This document shows, piece after piece, positions 1 through 7,203 of a stretch of DNA of 11,871 nt. Each line of letters opens with the position of its first letter. Position 1 is the stretch's first letter. The translations under genes and the position numbers were made by a program. The notes beneath the pieces were generated by a model. The model saw nothing but the letters and a program-made list of their open reading frames with translations, was not told where the DNA came from and made no database searches. This DNA is from CG1-02-33-12 sp964403775. Lineage in GTDB: Archaea > Nanobdellota > Nanobdellia > Woesearchaeales > CG1-02-33-12. The DNA is taken from assembly GCA_964403775.1 (NCBI GenBank), contig CAYOHL010000025.1, positions 1 through 11,871 on the forward strand, in the 5' to 3' direction.

Positions 1-974
1 CTGACAATGCCTTTCATGCTTTCTGTGCTTTTCATAAGCTGGTCTATTTTTTCAAACCTGTTTTCAGCCCTTGTTTTCTGTATCAGCCTGTCTGTTACAA
101 GAAGCTTTTCAACAGCCCCTGCATTAACAGCTTTTTCTGTTTCTTTCAGGCCATAAACAGCTAAATTATTTTTTGATATTTCCTCTAACAATGCCTCAAC
201 TAGCTCTAGCTCCTTTGCAATTCTTTGCTGTCTTAAAACGTTTTTTACCTCAGGCCTTTTCAATATTTCATTAATTGCCTCTTTTCCAGAGCAGGAGCAT
301 GCTGCCAAGGTTATTTTTTTCCTAGTCTCCTCATTCTTTATGTTTTTCATTAAATCCTCTTTCCAGAATGCAGGGCTTGCAAGTATTATGCTCTCAATTT
401 TGTATCTTTCAGTGTAATCATAAAGTTTTTTTATAACCTCATTATAAAAATTTCCTGCTTTTGCTTTCAGGTCTGCCTTTTTCTCAACATCTCCTTTTAT
501 TTCTGAAAGCAGGCCAAAGCCCTGTTTTTTTAAGAGCCCAAAACATGCATTATCCCTGTCAAGAACACAAATCAATATTTTCTTGGTTTCAACTGATGCC
601 TGTCTTATCTTTTCAATCTGAAAGCCCAGCCATTGTTTTTTTGTTATTGTGATTACAGAGCCGGGCTCTAGATTGAATGTATGGTAAGAGCCTTTTTGTA
701 TGTCTTCCGGACCCTGTGTTATGGTTCCGGAAACCCTTAAAATAGAGGAATATTCATGAAACTCAACATTTTCAACTCTTATTTCAATGAAAACAGGTTT
801 CTTAACAATATTAACCTTTCTTTGGTTGGTCTCGCCTATTTTTATTTTCCTTATGGTCTTGCCTTTAACAAGATCACCTGGCTCTATTACCTGGCTTAAG
901 CACCAGAGATCATCCATGTTTTCAATCTTAAGCTTTAGCTCTGCCTTCCTTGAATTAAAGTAAATTTGTTTCAT
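1..974 (-). CDS. pelA: mRNA surveillance protein Pelota (Dom34), C-terminus cut by window edge
   Basis: Archaeal Pelota/Dom34 binds the A site of stalled ribosomes and, with aEF1A acting as its GTPase partner, triggers subunit splitting and no-go decay. The minus strand is open from an ATG at 972-974 to the left edge: 324 codons plus 2 bases, against roughly 350-360 residues in the family, so about 30-35 residues are missing. The N-terminal Sm-like domain shows the family hallmark of a 'GTITQGPED' stretch followed by 'GSYHTFNLEPGS' and a K-K-Q-W motif. The central domain opens with 'VLDRDNACFGLL' and contains 'CSGKEAINEILKRPEV'. The third domain opens with 'AVEKLLVTDRLI'. No stop or frameshift is visible. 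A TATA-like element about 26 bp upstream suggests a leaderless mRNA. The gene is divergent from the surface cluster. Identification is from remembered family motifs. Confidence 0.93.
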   Translation of the reverse strand, partial: MKQIYFNSRKAELKLKIENMDDLWCLSQVIEPGDLVKGKTIRKIKIGETNQRKVNIVKKPVFIEIRVENVEFHEYSSILRVSGTITQGPEDIQKGSYHTFNLEPGSVITITKKQWLGFQIEKIRQASVETKKILICVLDRDNACFGLLKKQGFGLLSEIKGDVEKKADLKAKAGNFYNEVIKKLYDYTERYKIESIILASPAFWKEDLMKNIKNEETRKKITLAACSCSGKEAINEILKRPEVKNVLRQQRIAKELELVEALLEEISKNNLAVYGLKETEKAVNAGAVEKLLVTDRLIQKTRAENRFEKIDQLMKSTESMKGIV

Positions 975-992
975 ACCTTTAAAATAGGAAAA

Positions 993-1007
993 CTTATATA
1001 TATTAAG
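993..1007. promoter_or_regulatory. Near-palindromic TATA region shared by divergent promoters
   Basis: CTTATATATATTAAG lies in the 61-bp gap between pelA (minus) and the surface-cluster gene (plus). It reads as a TATA box on both strands. Its centre is about 26 bp from the pelA ATG, the spacing of a leaderless archaeal transcript, and about 36 bp from the plus-strand ATG at 1036, which leaves room for a short leader with a Shine-Dalgarno sequence. Whether one TATA serves both directions is inferred. Confidence 0.6.
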
Positions 1008-1023
1008 TTATCTATTTAGGCTT

Positions 1024-1035
1024 AGGTGGTCACCT
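1024..1035 (+). promoter_or_regulatory. Ribosome binding site inside a short inverted repeat
   Basis: AGGTGGTCACCT directly abuts the ATG at 1036. AGGTG fits the archaeal anti-Shine-Dalgarno and its spacing to the start supports that start. The same bases pair with CACCT only two bases later, so the site is an interrupted palindrome. A two-base loop is too tight for a good RNA hairpin, so it could equally be a protein site or chance. Confidence 0.5.
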
Positions 1036-2384
1036 ATGAATAATAAAAAAGCTCAAGGCACTAGTGCTGCTAGTGCAACCGGATTTATAGCCCTTGTTGT
1101 TGGATTGATTATACTGTATATTATATTTCTTCCCCCAGAGGAAAGGGCAGAGTTGCTGGGGGAAAATAAGACTGTTGAAAAAGATGATGAAGGTGTTAGT
1201 GAGGGAGAGGAAGAAAGTATTTTGCTGCTTGAATACCCAGGAAGGCTTGATTATCTAAAAGAAAAGGAGTATGAGCATGACATCTCGCCGTTTTACTTGT
1301 ATAAGACAATAAATGCCCAGGAATTAGATACAATCAACCCGTTTATAATAAGGCATGGGCTGTTTGATGNNNNNNNNNNNNNNNNNNNNNNNNNNNNNNN
1401 NNNNNNNNNNNNNNNNNNNNNNNNNNNNNNNNNNNNNNNNNNNNNNNNNNNNNNNNNNNNNNNNNNNNNGCCCAGGAATTAGATACAATCAACCCGTTTA
1501 TAATAAGGCATGGGCTGTTTGATGAGGCAAAAAAAGAGGTTCCATTCAGAATATCTGATTTAAAGAATACAGAAAATGTTTTGCTGTCATTTACAGCAAA
1601 ACAGCATAAAGGAATACTAACCATAAAATTGAACAATGTCAATATATTTGAGAGCGAAATAACAACATCAAACCCAAAGCCAATAACCCTGAAAAAGGAT
1701 TATCTTGAGGGAAATAATATATTAGAGTTTAGTGTTTCTGGAACAGGAATTAGGTTTTGGTCAACAAATGTCTACAGCCTTGATGATATCAAGATAGTCG
1801 GCGATGTTGCTGATATAAGCAAGCAGGAGAGCAAAAACATATTCTTCATAAGCGAGAATGAAAAGCTGAACCTTGAGAGGGCTAAACTCAGGTTTTTACC
1901 ACAATGCAAGCCAGAGGATGCTGGAAAACTTGATGTCTTGATTAACTACCAGGAGGTTTTTTCTGGCATACCTGACTGCGGGGGCATAAATGTCTACAGC
2001 TTCTCGACAAATGTCCTGCATAAAGGGGATAACAACATTGTTTTTAAAACAGACAAGGGCTCTTACCTTATCGAGCAGATAAAGGTGCAGACAAGCCTTA
2101 GGGAACTAACCTACCCAACATATTATTTTGAGGTTAATGAAACAGCATTCGAAAGGATTAAGAGCGGTTCATATGATGCTAAACTGGCTCTTGAGTTTGT
2201 TGACGACAAAAAAGACAAAATAATGAACCTCAACATAAACAACAGAATGATTTATGTTGACACTGATGAAGCAAAATATCACAAAAATATAGGCGACTAT
2301 GTAAGAGAAGGCAATAACTTCATAAAAATAGAGCCGCTGTCAATGCTTGACATTGTTGAGCTAAAAGTAAGGCTTGAGAAATAA
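1036..2384 (+). CDS. Single-pass membrane protein with three beta-rich repeats (interrupted by an artificial scaffold gap)
   Basis: I do not recognise a named family. As printed, the frame is broken by 100 Ns (1370-1469), but 1315-1369 and 1470-1524 are identical. Removing the gap and one copy fuses both halves in frame into 397 residues. Residues 1-16 are polar, 17-32 form one TM helix ending in 'FLPPEERAELL', and 40-60 is an acidic linker. The rest is predicted outside the cell. Three related beta-rich units follow at about 131-203, 231-300 and 329-395. Each has a strand pattern like 'L-x-I-x-x-N', then a glycine turn (EGNN 173, KGDNN 278, EGNN 373), then a strand and a terminal 'I-K-V'-like strand. 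Cys239 and Cys263 in the second unit could form a disulfide. It is the first gene of the surface cluster, 28 bp before the five-TM protein, probably in one operon. Function unknown. Confidence 0.85.
1315..1369 (+). repeat. 55-bp direct repeat, copy 1 (left contig end)
   Basis: This sequence ends exactly where the Ns begin and is identical base for base to 1470-1524. Both copies encode the same peptide, starting AQELDTINPF, in the reading phase of the joined gene. This is the expected pattern when two contigs that share a terminal overlap are scaffolded without merging. Confidence 0.95.
1370..1469. other. Scaffold gap of exactly 100 Ns
   Basis: One hundred consecutive Ns is a common placeholder length for a gap of unknown size. 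Because the flanks repeat each other exactly over 55 bp, the real gap is probably minus 55 bp, meaning no sequence is missing. Confidence 0.97.
1470..1524 (+). repeat. 55-bp direct repeat, copy 2 (right contig start)
   Basis: Identical to 1315-1369 and starts on the first base after the Ns. If this copy and the gap are deleted (155 bp), codon G|AG at the joint is restored and the frame runs on to the TAA at 2382-2384. Confidence 0.95.
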
Positions 2385-2412
2385 TTTTTTAGTTCTCTAA
2401 AAAGAGGGATGC

Positions 2413-4332
2413 ATGGCAAGAGCAAAAGATGTTGGAAAAAATTTTTTAAGGTGGATGAATCAAGGTTTTACTGCTAATCCCTCAATAACCCTCTTTGTTA
2501 TTATCAGCCTTGTTATTCATTTTATTGATGTTTTTTCAAACTTCAGAAACACTAATTTTAGAGTGTTTGCTTATTTCATATTAACAATAGCTGCATGGCT
2601 TACCTTATTTAAGGACCAAGAAAATCCAGGAGTTATTGATGTTGCTAACATTAAAATCCCCTTAATATTATCATCAATTGCAATATTTGCCCCTTATTTA
2701 GGAGGGGTAATTCCGTTTTTAGGCAGTTCACAAGCATTCCAGACAGCAATTATATTTTTTCCTGCCTGGGTATTGTTCCTTTGTTTTGCAATGGGGCAGA
2801 ACTGGTTTATTGTTATATGTAGGTGGGTTATAGTATTATTATTATTATTTCTTGTTTTTCCAGCCTTGATTAATGGGTTTATAAATGATTTGAGGATAGG
2901 TGATATTGAAACAGGCATTAATGTGCAGCAAACAATCTCAAATACTATGAGGGACCTAAGTTATGGGGTTAATAGTGTTGTAAAAAATATTGGAAAGGCC
3001 TGGAAAGATGCTTGGAATAGCCTTATAAAAACAGCTACAGGCGATTATTACATGGGCAAGGTTGATGAGTATGAGCATGAGCCAGTGGGCGTTTATCTTG
3101 AAGACCTGCAGGCAGCTGACCCAAAATTCTTTGAGGGGGAAAAAATAACTGTCTGGGCTGTTCTGAAGGCAAAAACATTGGATAAGGAAATAAACATAAA
3201 GGTTTCATGCTATGCAAAAGAGGGCGATAAAAAAATAGAAGGGGGTATAACCCCTCAGGACGAATTTAACATAGCAACAGAAGAAGAGGAGTATCTTGAC
3301 TGCTCATTTGACAAGCTTAGCCCGGGCAAGAGGGATGTGACCTTTAATGCAGAATTTAACTTTGAGACAATGGCTTACCTAAAAACATATTTCATGGATA
3401 AGGAAAGGCTGAGGGCTTTGACAAGAGAGGGCATTGATGTTTTTGAGCATTACAAAATCAGCCATAGATACCCAATAGCAATATACACAAATGGTCCTAT
3501 TGGAATAGGTATGAGAACAGCTGAGCCGCTGCCAGTAGGGGTTTACAGCGATAGAGAAAACATCCCTTTTTTCTTTGGCATAACAATAGAAAACAACTGG
3601 GAGGGAACCATCAAAAAAATAACAGATTTAGAGGTTCAGGTTCATGACAGCTTAGAGTTGACAAACTGCGACCATGGGTTTGAATTCAAGGAAAATGAGG
3701 ATGGCTACAATATCTACAGCCTTGTTCCTGACAAGAGAACAGAAGACATAAAAACAGGAAAATTCCATTCCATCCAGTGCAGGCTGAATCCTGTTGAGCC
3801 GAGAAGCCTGCTTGGCAATGAGCCCATAACAACAAGATACTTCAGGGTTACAGCCAGCTATATTTATGAGCTTGAAAAATCAGTTCCTGTTGAGATAGAG
3901 AAACTAGAAGACTACAAAAGCCCAGAAGAGGCAATGACTTCAGAGGCAGATGCACAGGAATTTAAGGATAAACTGAATGAAGGCGTAGATGGAAAAACAA
4001 ATAAAGAGATTGCATGCGATGCAATAAGCAAATGCAGTGATTATGATGCAAACCATTATGACAAGCTTGGATTTAATGACCAAACATGGTGTGATGATGA
4101 TCCATGCAATTTAGGCTGTTATTCCTTTTTTAAGAAAAGCGGTGATGAAGTTTATTATGATTCCTGTAAAGATTGTCCTTACTACACCACTATTCAAGGA
4201 ATGCCAAGCAAGGATTATTGTAATATATACCTTACCAAAGACTACTGTGAAAAAGATATTTGTAATTTTGAATCAAAGGGTATTGAATGTAATTGGTATG
4301 ATAACAAATGCGTGATGAGTATAATTAGTTGA
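2413..4332 (+). CDS. Five-TM membrane protein with two beta ectodomains and a 12-cysteine C-terminal tail
   Basis: No named family recognised. The 639 residues fall into four parts. (1) Five hydrophobic segments at about 25-43, 50-66, 82-104, 108-127 and 131-156. (2) A first ectodomain, about 225-345, with Cys266 and Cys297. (3) A second ectodomain, about 370-497, with 'PLPVGVYSDRENIPFFFGI', Cys419, Cys456 and a closing 'RVTASYIYELEKSVPVEI'. This matches the opening and C-terminal modules of the three lipoproteins downstream. (4) An acidic linker, then a tail from residue 535 with 12 cysteines in 105 residues. The even number suggests disulfides outside the cell, though metal binding is possible. 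The ATG at 2413 follows an AGAGGGA ribosome site; the ATG at 2409 is out of frame. The next gene starts 4 bp after the stop, so the two are probably co-transcribed. Likely the membrane core of a surface assembly (inference). Confidence 0.88.
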   Translation: MARAKDVGKNFLRWMNQGFTANPSITLFVIISLVIHFIDVFSNFRNTNFRVFAYFILTIAAWLTLFKDQENPGVIDVANIKIPLILSSIAIFAPYLGGVIPFLGSSQAFQTAIIFFPAWVLFLCFAMGQNWFIVICRWVIVLLLLFLVFPALINGFINDLRIGDIETGINVQQTISNTMRDLSYGVNSVVKNIGKAWKDAWNSLIKTATGDYYMGKVDEYEHEPVGVYLEDLQAADPKFFEGEKITVWAVLKAKTLDKEINIKVSCYAKEGDKKIEGGITPQDEFNIATEEEEYLDCSFDKLSPGKRDVTFNAEFNFETMAYLKTYFMDKERLRALTREGIDVFEHYKISHRYPIAIYTNGPIGIGMRTAEPLPVGVYSDRENIPFFFGITIENNWEGTIKKITDLEVQVHDSLELTNCDHGFEFKENEDGYNIYSLVPDKRTEDIKTGKFHSIQCRLNPVEPRSLLGNEPITTRYFRVTASYIYELEKSVPVEIEKLEDYKSPEEAMTSEADAQEFKDKLNEGVDGKTNKEIACDAISKCSDYDANHYDKLGFNDQTWCDDDPCNLGCYSFFKKSGDEVYYDSCKDCPYYTTIQGMPSKDYCNIYLTKDYCEKDICNFESKGIECNWYDNKCVMSIIS

Positions 4333-4336
4333 AAAA

Positions 4337-5269
4337 ATGAAACCAAATAAAAGCATCAAAATGATTTTATTGCCTGCTATTATTCTTGTTCTGTTTATGC
4401 CAGGATGCATTACAAATCCATTTATAAAAACAACAACAAAGGATGATTTAAGAACAGGAAGCCAGGGCATATTAATGGAATTCCTGGCTAATGCCCCTCC
4501 AGGCGAAACATATGAGGAGTATCCATTCCAGATAGGTGTTCTCTTACAGAACACAGGGGCATATGACATTAAGAATGGCTTTATTTCTTTTACAATTGAA
4601 GAGGATTACATGGAGCTGATGAACCAGAATGATGGGGTTGCTAGGTTTAGTTTGAAAGGCAAGTCAGTTGCCCTTCCAACAGGGGACCAGCTAGTAAAAA
4701 TAATAAAGGCAAAAACAAAAAAAATAAGTGAACAAAGCGAGAAACATGATTCAACAATATTAGCAAGTGTGTGCTACCAATACCAGACAAAAAAAGACAT
4801 TACAGTCTGTATAGATACAGACATCCACAACTTAAAAAAGATGCAAAAGGTGTGTACTATCAAGGATATAACCTTGACTCCCCAGGGAGCCCCTGTTGCA
4901 ATAACAAAAATAGAGAGTGATATGCTTCCAGCAGAGGATGATAACCTAATAAAGCCAGCATTTAAAATACATATAAAGAATGTTGGCAATGGCGAGGTTA
5001 TTGACAAGAGCAAGATATCTGATGTGTGCTCCTCAGAACCATTGGAGCATAGGGAGTTAAATATAGTTGATATAAAAGTTATGCTTTCCAATGAGAAGCT
5101 TGAGTGCAAGCCAGAGCCGTTAAAGTTAAAATCTAACGAGGATGAGGTTAGGTGTATTCTTGAAAAAGGAGTTCCAAAAGACAGGGCAACCTACACCAGC
5201 CCGTTGACAATTGAGCTAGACTATGGATACACATACTCTTTATCAAAAAAAGTTACAATAAAAAAATAG
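4337..5269 (+). CDS. Secreted lipoprotein, paralogue 1 of 3
   Basis: 310 residues. Basic N-terminus, hydrophobic core and 'FMPGC' lipobox with Cys24, so it is probably lipid-anchored on the outer face of the membrane; an internal Met9 is an alternative start. After a 'GSQGILMEFL..APPGETYEEYPFQIGVL' opening come two beta-rich modules. Besides the lipobox cysteine there are six cysteines: 146, 158, 173, 231, 257 and 273. They include the motif 'CYQYQTKKDITVC' and the closing pair 'LECKP...VRCIL', and the protein ends in 'PLTIELDYGYTYSLSKKVTI'. The same six positions occur in the next two genes. The start lies 4 bp after the five-TM gene with no clear ribosome site, which suggests translational coupling. 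The folds resemble immunoglobulin-like/CARDB-type cell-surface modules in pattern, but I cannot assign a family. Ligand unknown. Confidence 0.88.
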   Translation: MKPNKSIKMILLPAIILVLFMPGCITNPFIKTTTKDDLRTGSQGILMEFLANAPPGETYEEYPFQIGVLLQNTGAYDIKNGFISFTIEEDYMELMNQNDGVARFSLKGKSVALPTGDQLVKIIKAKTKKISEQSEKHDSTILASVCYQYQTKKDITVCIDTDIHNLKKMQKVCTIKDITLTPQGAPVAITKIESDMLPAEDDNLIKPAFKIHIKNVGNGEVIDKSKISDVCSSEPLEHRELNIVDIKVMLSNEKLECKPEPLKLKSNEDEVRCILEKGVPKDRATYTSPLTIELDYGYTYSLSKKVTIKK

Positions 5270-5282
5270 TTTTAATAGAAAG

Positions 5283-5291
5283 TTTTAAATA
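5283..5291 (+). promoter_or_regulatory. TATA box of lipoprotein 2
   Basis: TTTTAAATA is centred about 29 bp before the ATG at 5316, so transcription should begin at or within a few bases of the start codon (leaderless). No convincing Shine-Dalgarno sequence is adjacent to the ATG. The 46-bp gap from lipoprotein 1 thus probably holds an independent promoter. Confidence 0.5.
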
Positions 5292-5315
5292 CAAATCAAG
5301 GGATTATATAATAAA

Positions 5316-6224
5316 ATGAGAAGTATTATATTAACATTCCTTATATTGCTTTTGTTCTTTAGTTTTGGATGCACGCAAAAAACAGGAGACAGTACTGATT
5401 ACAGAAAAGGGACTCAAGGAATTGTTATGAGTTTTATGGCAGATATGCCCCCAGCCAAGATGTATGACAACATGCCAATTGACCTTGTTGTAGAAATAAA
5501 AAACAAAGGGGCCTATCCACAGCCAACAGGCATTACTGGATTGGCAATTTATCTCAGTGGTTTTGATGACACTCTTATAATGGGCATGCCAAAACAGATG
5601 TCAATTCCCAATCTTGAGGGGAAAAACCCCTACAACCCAGAAGGCGGCTATGATGTGGTTTCATTTAGGGGCAATATAATAAATTTTGACAGCAGGAATA
5701 TTGACAGCTATAATGCAAACTTTCTTGTTACCTCATGCTATAACTATGAAACAATAGCCTCCCAAACAGTCTGTGTTGATCCAGAGCCATATTCAACAAA
5801 GGAAAAAACAAAGGTCTGCACAATCCCTCCAAGCTATTCATTATCAGGCGGCCAGGGCGCTCCTGTTGCTGTAACAAAAATAGAAGAGACTGTTCTTTCA
5901 AATAAAATACAGTTCAAGATATACATAAAAAATCTTGGAGACGGCAAGGTTGTTGACAAGAGCAGGCTCAATATTGACTGCCCATACTCTCTTGATTATA
6001 CAAACCTGAATAAGGTTTATGTAAGCGGCCGTGTTTCTGGCTACAGCCTCAGCTGCAAGCCAGCCAACCCAATTAATCTGATAAATGGGGAGGGAAGCGC
6101 CATATGCACTGTTCCAAAACCAGCAATGAGCAAGTCAGCATATACAACTCCGCTGCAGGTCAAGCTGGAGTATGGCTACTCATCATCAATACAAAAAAGT
6201 GTTGAAATATTAAATACGCCTTGA
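5316..6224 (+). CDS. Secreted lipoprotein, paralogue 2 of 3
   Basis: 302 residues. Very hydrophobic signal sequence ending 'FFSFGC', lipobox Cys19. The opening 'GTQGIVMSFMADMPPAKMYD' and the strand 'DLVVEIKNKGAY' align by eye with paralogue 1. The six other cysteines, 141, 153, 168, 222, 247 and 264, occupy the same order and contexts: 'CYNYETIASQTVC', 'VCTI', 'LSCKPANPI' and 'AICTV'. The second module starts 'QGAPVAVTKIE' and has 'KIYIKNLGDGKVVDKS', nearly the same as paralogue 1 ('QGAPVAITKIE', 'KIHIKNVGNGEVIDKS'). These two are therefore the closest pair. The protein ends 'PLQVKLEYGYSSSIQKSVEI'. It has its own TATA element. Function unknown; extracellular binding or a structural role in the envelope is the likeliest reading. 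Confidence 0.88.
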   Translation: MRSIILTFLILLLFFSFGCTQKTGDSTDYRKGTQGIVMSFMADMPPAKMYDNMPIDLVVEIKNKGAYPQPTGITGLAIYLSGFDDTLIMGMPKQMSIPNLEGKNPYNPEGGYDVVSFRGNIINFDSRNIDSYNANFLVTSCYNYETIASQTVCVDPEPYSTKEKTKVCTIPPSYSLSGGQGAPVAVTKIEETVLSNKIQFKIYIKNLGDGKVVDKSRLNIDCPYSLDYTNLNKVYVSGRVSGYSLSCKPANPINLINGEGSAICTVPKPAMSKSAYTTPLQVKLEYGYSSSIQKSVEILNTP

Positions 6225-6236
6225 TTAACAGAAAAA

Positions 6237-6245
6237 TTTATATAA
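6237..6245 (+). promoter_or_regulatory. TATA box of lipoprotein 3
   Basis: TTTATATAA lies about 39 bp before the ATG at 6280. With initiation about 25 bp downstream, the mRNA would carry a short leader containing the strong ribosome site at 6265-6273. Confidence 0.6.
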
Positions 6246-6264
6246 TCAGAGGATGTATTAAAAA

Positions 6265-6273
6265 GAGGAGGAG
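6265..6273 (+). promoter_or_regulatory. Strong Shine-Dalgarno of lipoprotein 3
   Basis: GAGGAGGAG ends 6 bases before the ATG at 6280. It fixes this start and contrasts with the two upstream lipoprotein genes, which have no such site. Confidence 0.75.
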
Positions 6274-6279
6274 TTAAAA

Positions 6280-7203
6280 ATGAAAAATTATCTTGGTATA
6301 ATATTGATATTGAGTTTACTGGTTTTTGCATTTGGATGCAAGCAAGAAGCAACACCTTCTAAGGGAAGCCCTTTTATTGGCGGAACAACAGGCCTTTTGA
6401 TAAGCTATGACAAGGATGCGCCCCCTGCAGAGGTCTACGATGGCGGGGATTTTGATTTTGATGTTGTTGTCAAGCTGAAGAATGAGGGCGAGCATACTGT
6501 AACTAAGGATAAGATTGAGGTAAGGCTCAGCGGAATTGACCCAACTGAATTTGGATTGTCTGATTCTGATTTTGTTAAGCACCCTGATGAGGACTTGGAA
6601 GGAACTTATAAGGACTCTGAGGGAAATAGAATAGAAGGGACAACAACCTATGTCATCTTTTCAGGATTAAATCATCATGAAAGCTTAGTTGGGAACACTC
6701 CTTACACAATAAGGGCAGATGTATGCTATAATTATGCAACAAATGTTAATTCAATGCTCTGCATAAAAAAGGGGCAGATTGATAAAGAGGGCGATATCTG
6801 CAAGATTAATGAAAAAAAGAAGGTTTTTAACTCAGGAGGGCCAATCCAGGTTACAAGCTTTGAGGAAATGCCCAGAGGCCAAAACAAGTTTAACTTCAAC
6901 TTTAAGATAGAACCCAGGGGCAATGGCGGAATATACAAAAAAGACTCTAACTGCGAATATACAAGGGCAAATGAAAATAAGGTGCATGTAACTGTTGATA
7001 CAGGAATGAGCGGCTTAACCTGCACAGGCCTTGAGGGAGGAGCTACAAGCGGCTATGTAACATTATATGGCGGCGAAAGGGTAATAACATGCACCCAGGA
7101 AGCAGAAACAGGCACAGACTTTGAGAAGCCAGTCAACATAAAATTAGAGTATGACTATAAAGAAAGCATATCAACACAGGTTTTAGTAAAACACTCTGTT
7201 TAA
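6280..7203 (+). CDS. Secreted lipoprotein, paralogue 3 of 3
   Basis: 307 residues. Signal sequence ends 'VFAFGC', lipobox Cys20. It is the most divergent of the three copies but keeps the opening 'GTTGLLISYDKDAPPAEVYD', the strand 'VVVKLKNEG', the motif 'CYNYATNVNSMLC' and the closing 'PVNIKLEYDYKESISTQVLV'. All six non-lipobox cysteines are retained (149, 161, 174, 225, 248, 271). The linker that reads 'QGAPVA' in the other two is 'SGGPIQVTSFEE' here. It has its own TATA box and a strong ribosome site, so it may be expressed at a different level. Its TAA overlaps the TAA of the convergent rfcS by three bases of a TTAA sequence. Function unknown. Confidence 0.88.
   Translation: MKNYLGIILILSLLVFAFGCKQEATPSKGSPFIGGTTGLLISYDKDAPPAEVYDGGDFDFDVVVKLKNEGEHTVTKDKIEVRLSGIDPTEFGLSDSDFVKHPDEDLEGTYKDSEGNRIEGTTTYVIFSGLNHHESLVGNTPYTIRADVCYNYATNVNSMLCIKKGQIDKEGDICKINEKKKVFNSGGPIQVTSFEEMPRGQNKFNFNFKIEPRGNGGIYKKDSNCEYTRANENKVHVTVDTGMSGLTCTGLEGGATSGYVTLYGGERVITCTQEAETGTDFEKPVNIKLEYDYKESISTQVLVKHSV

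Noticed and set aside
461..652. 63-residue plus-strand ORF
   Set aside because: It lies fully antisense within the well-supported Pelota gene and has no family features, TATA box or ribosome site.
1315..1524. A genuine tandem duplication or mobile-element target duplication
   Set aside because: The copies abut a 100-N placeholder exactly and removing one restores the frame, so an assembly overlap explains everything more simply.
1581..2384. A separate gene starting at TTG 1581
   Set aside because: The same frame is open upstream through 1470 and joins the 1036 gene once the duplicated segment is merged; TTG is only the first possible start after the gap.
2385..2403. Terminator hairpin between the first two surface genes (TTTTTAG/CTAAAAA)
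   Set aside because: The stem is almost all A-T and seven base pairs long, and the next gene follows at once with a ribosome site; it is probably chance in AT-rich DNA.
4774..5109. 111-residue minus-strand ORF within lipoprotein 1
   Set aside because: Antisense shadow of a gene with a clear signal peptide and two paralogues.
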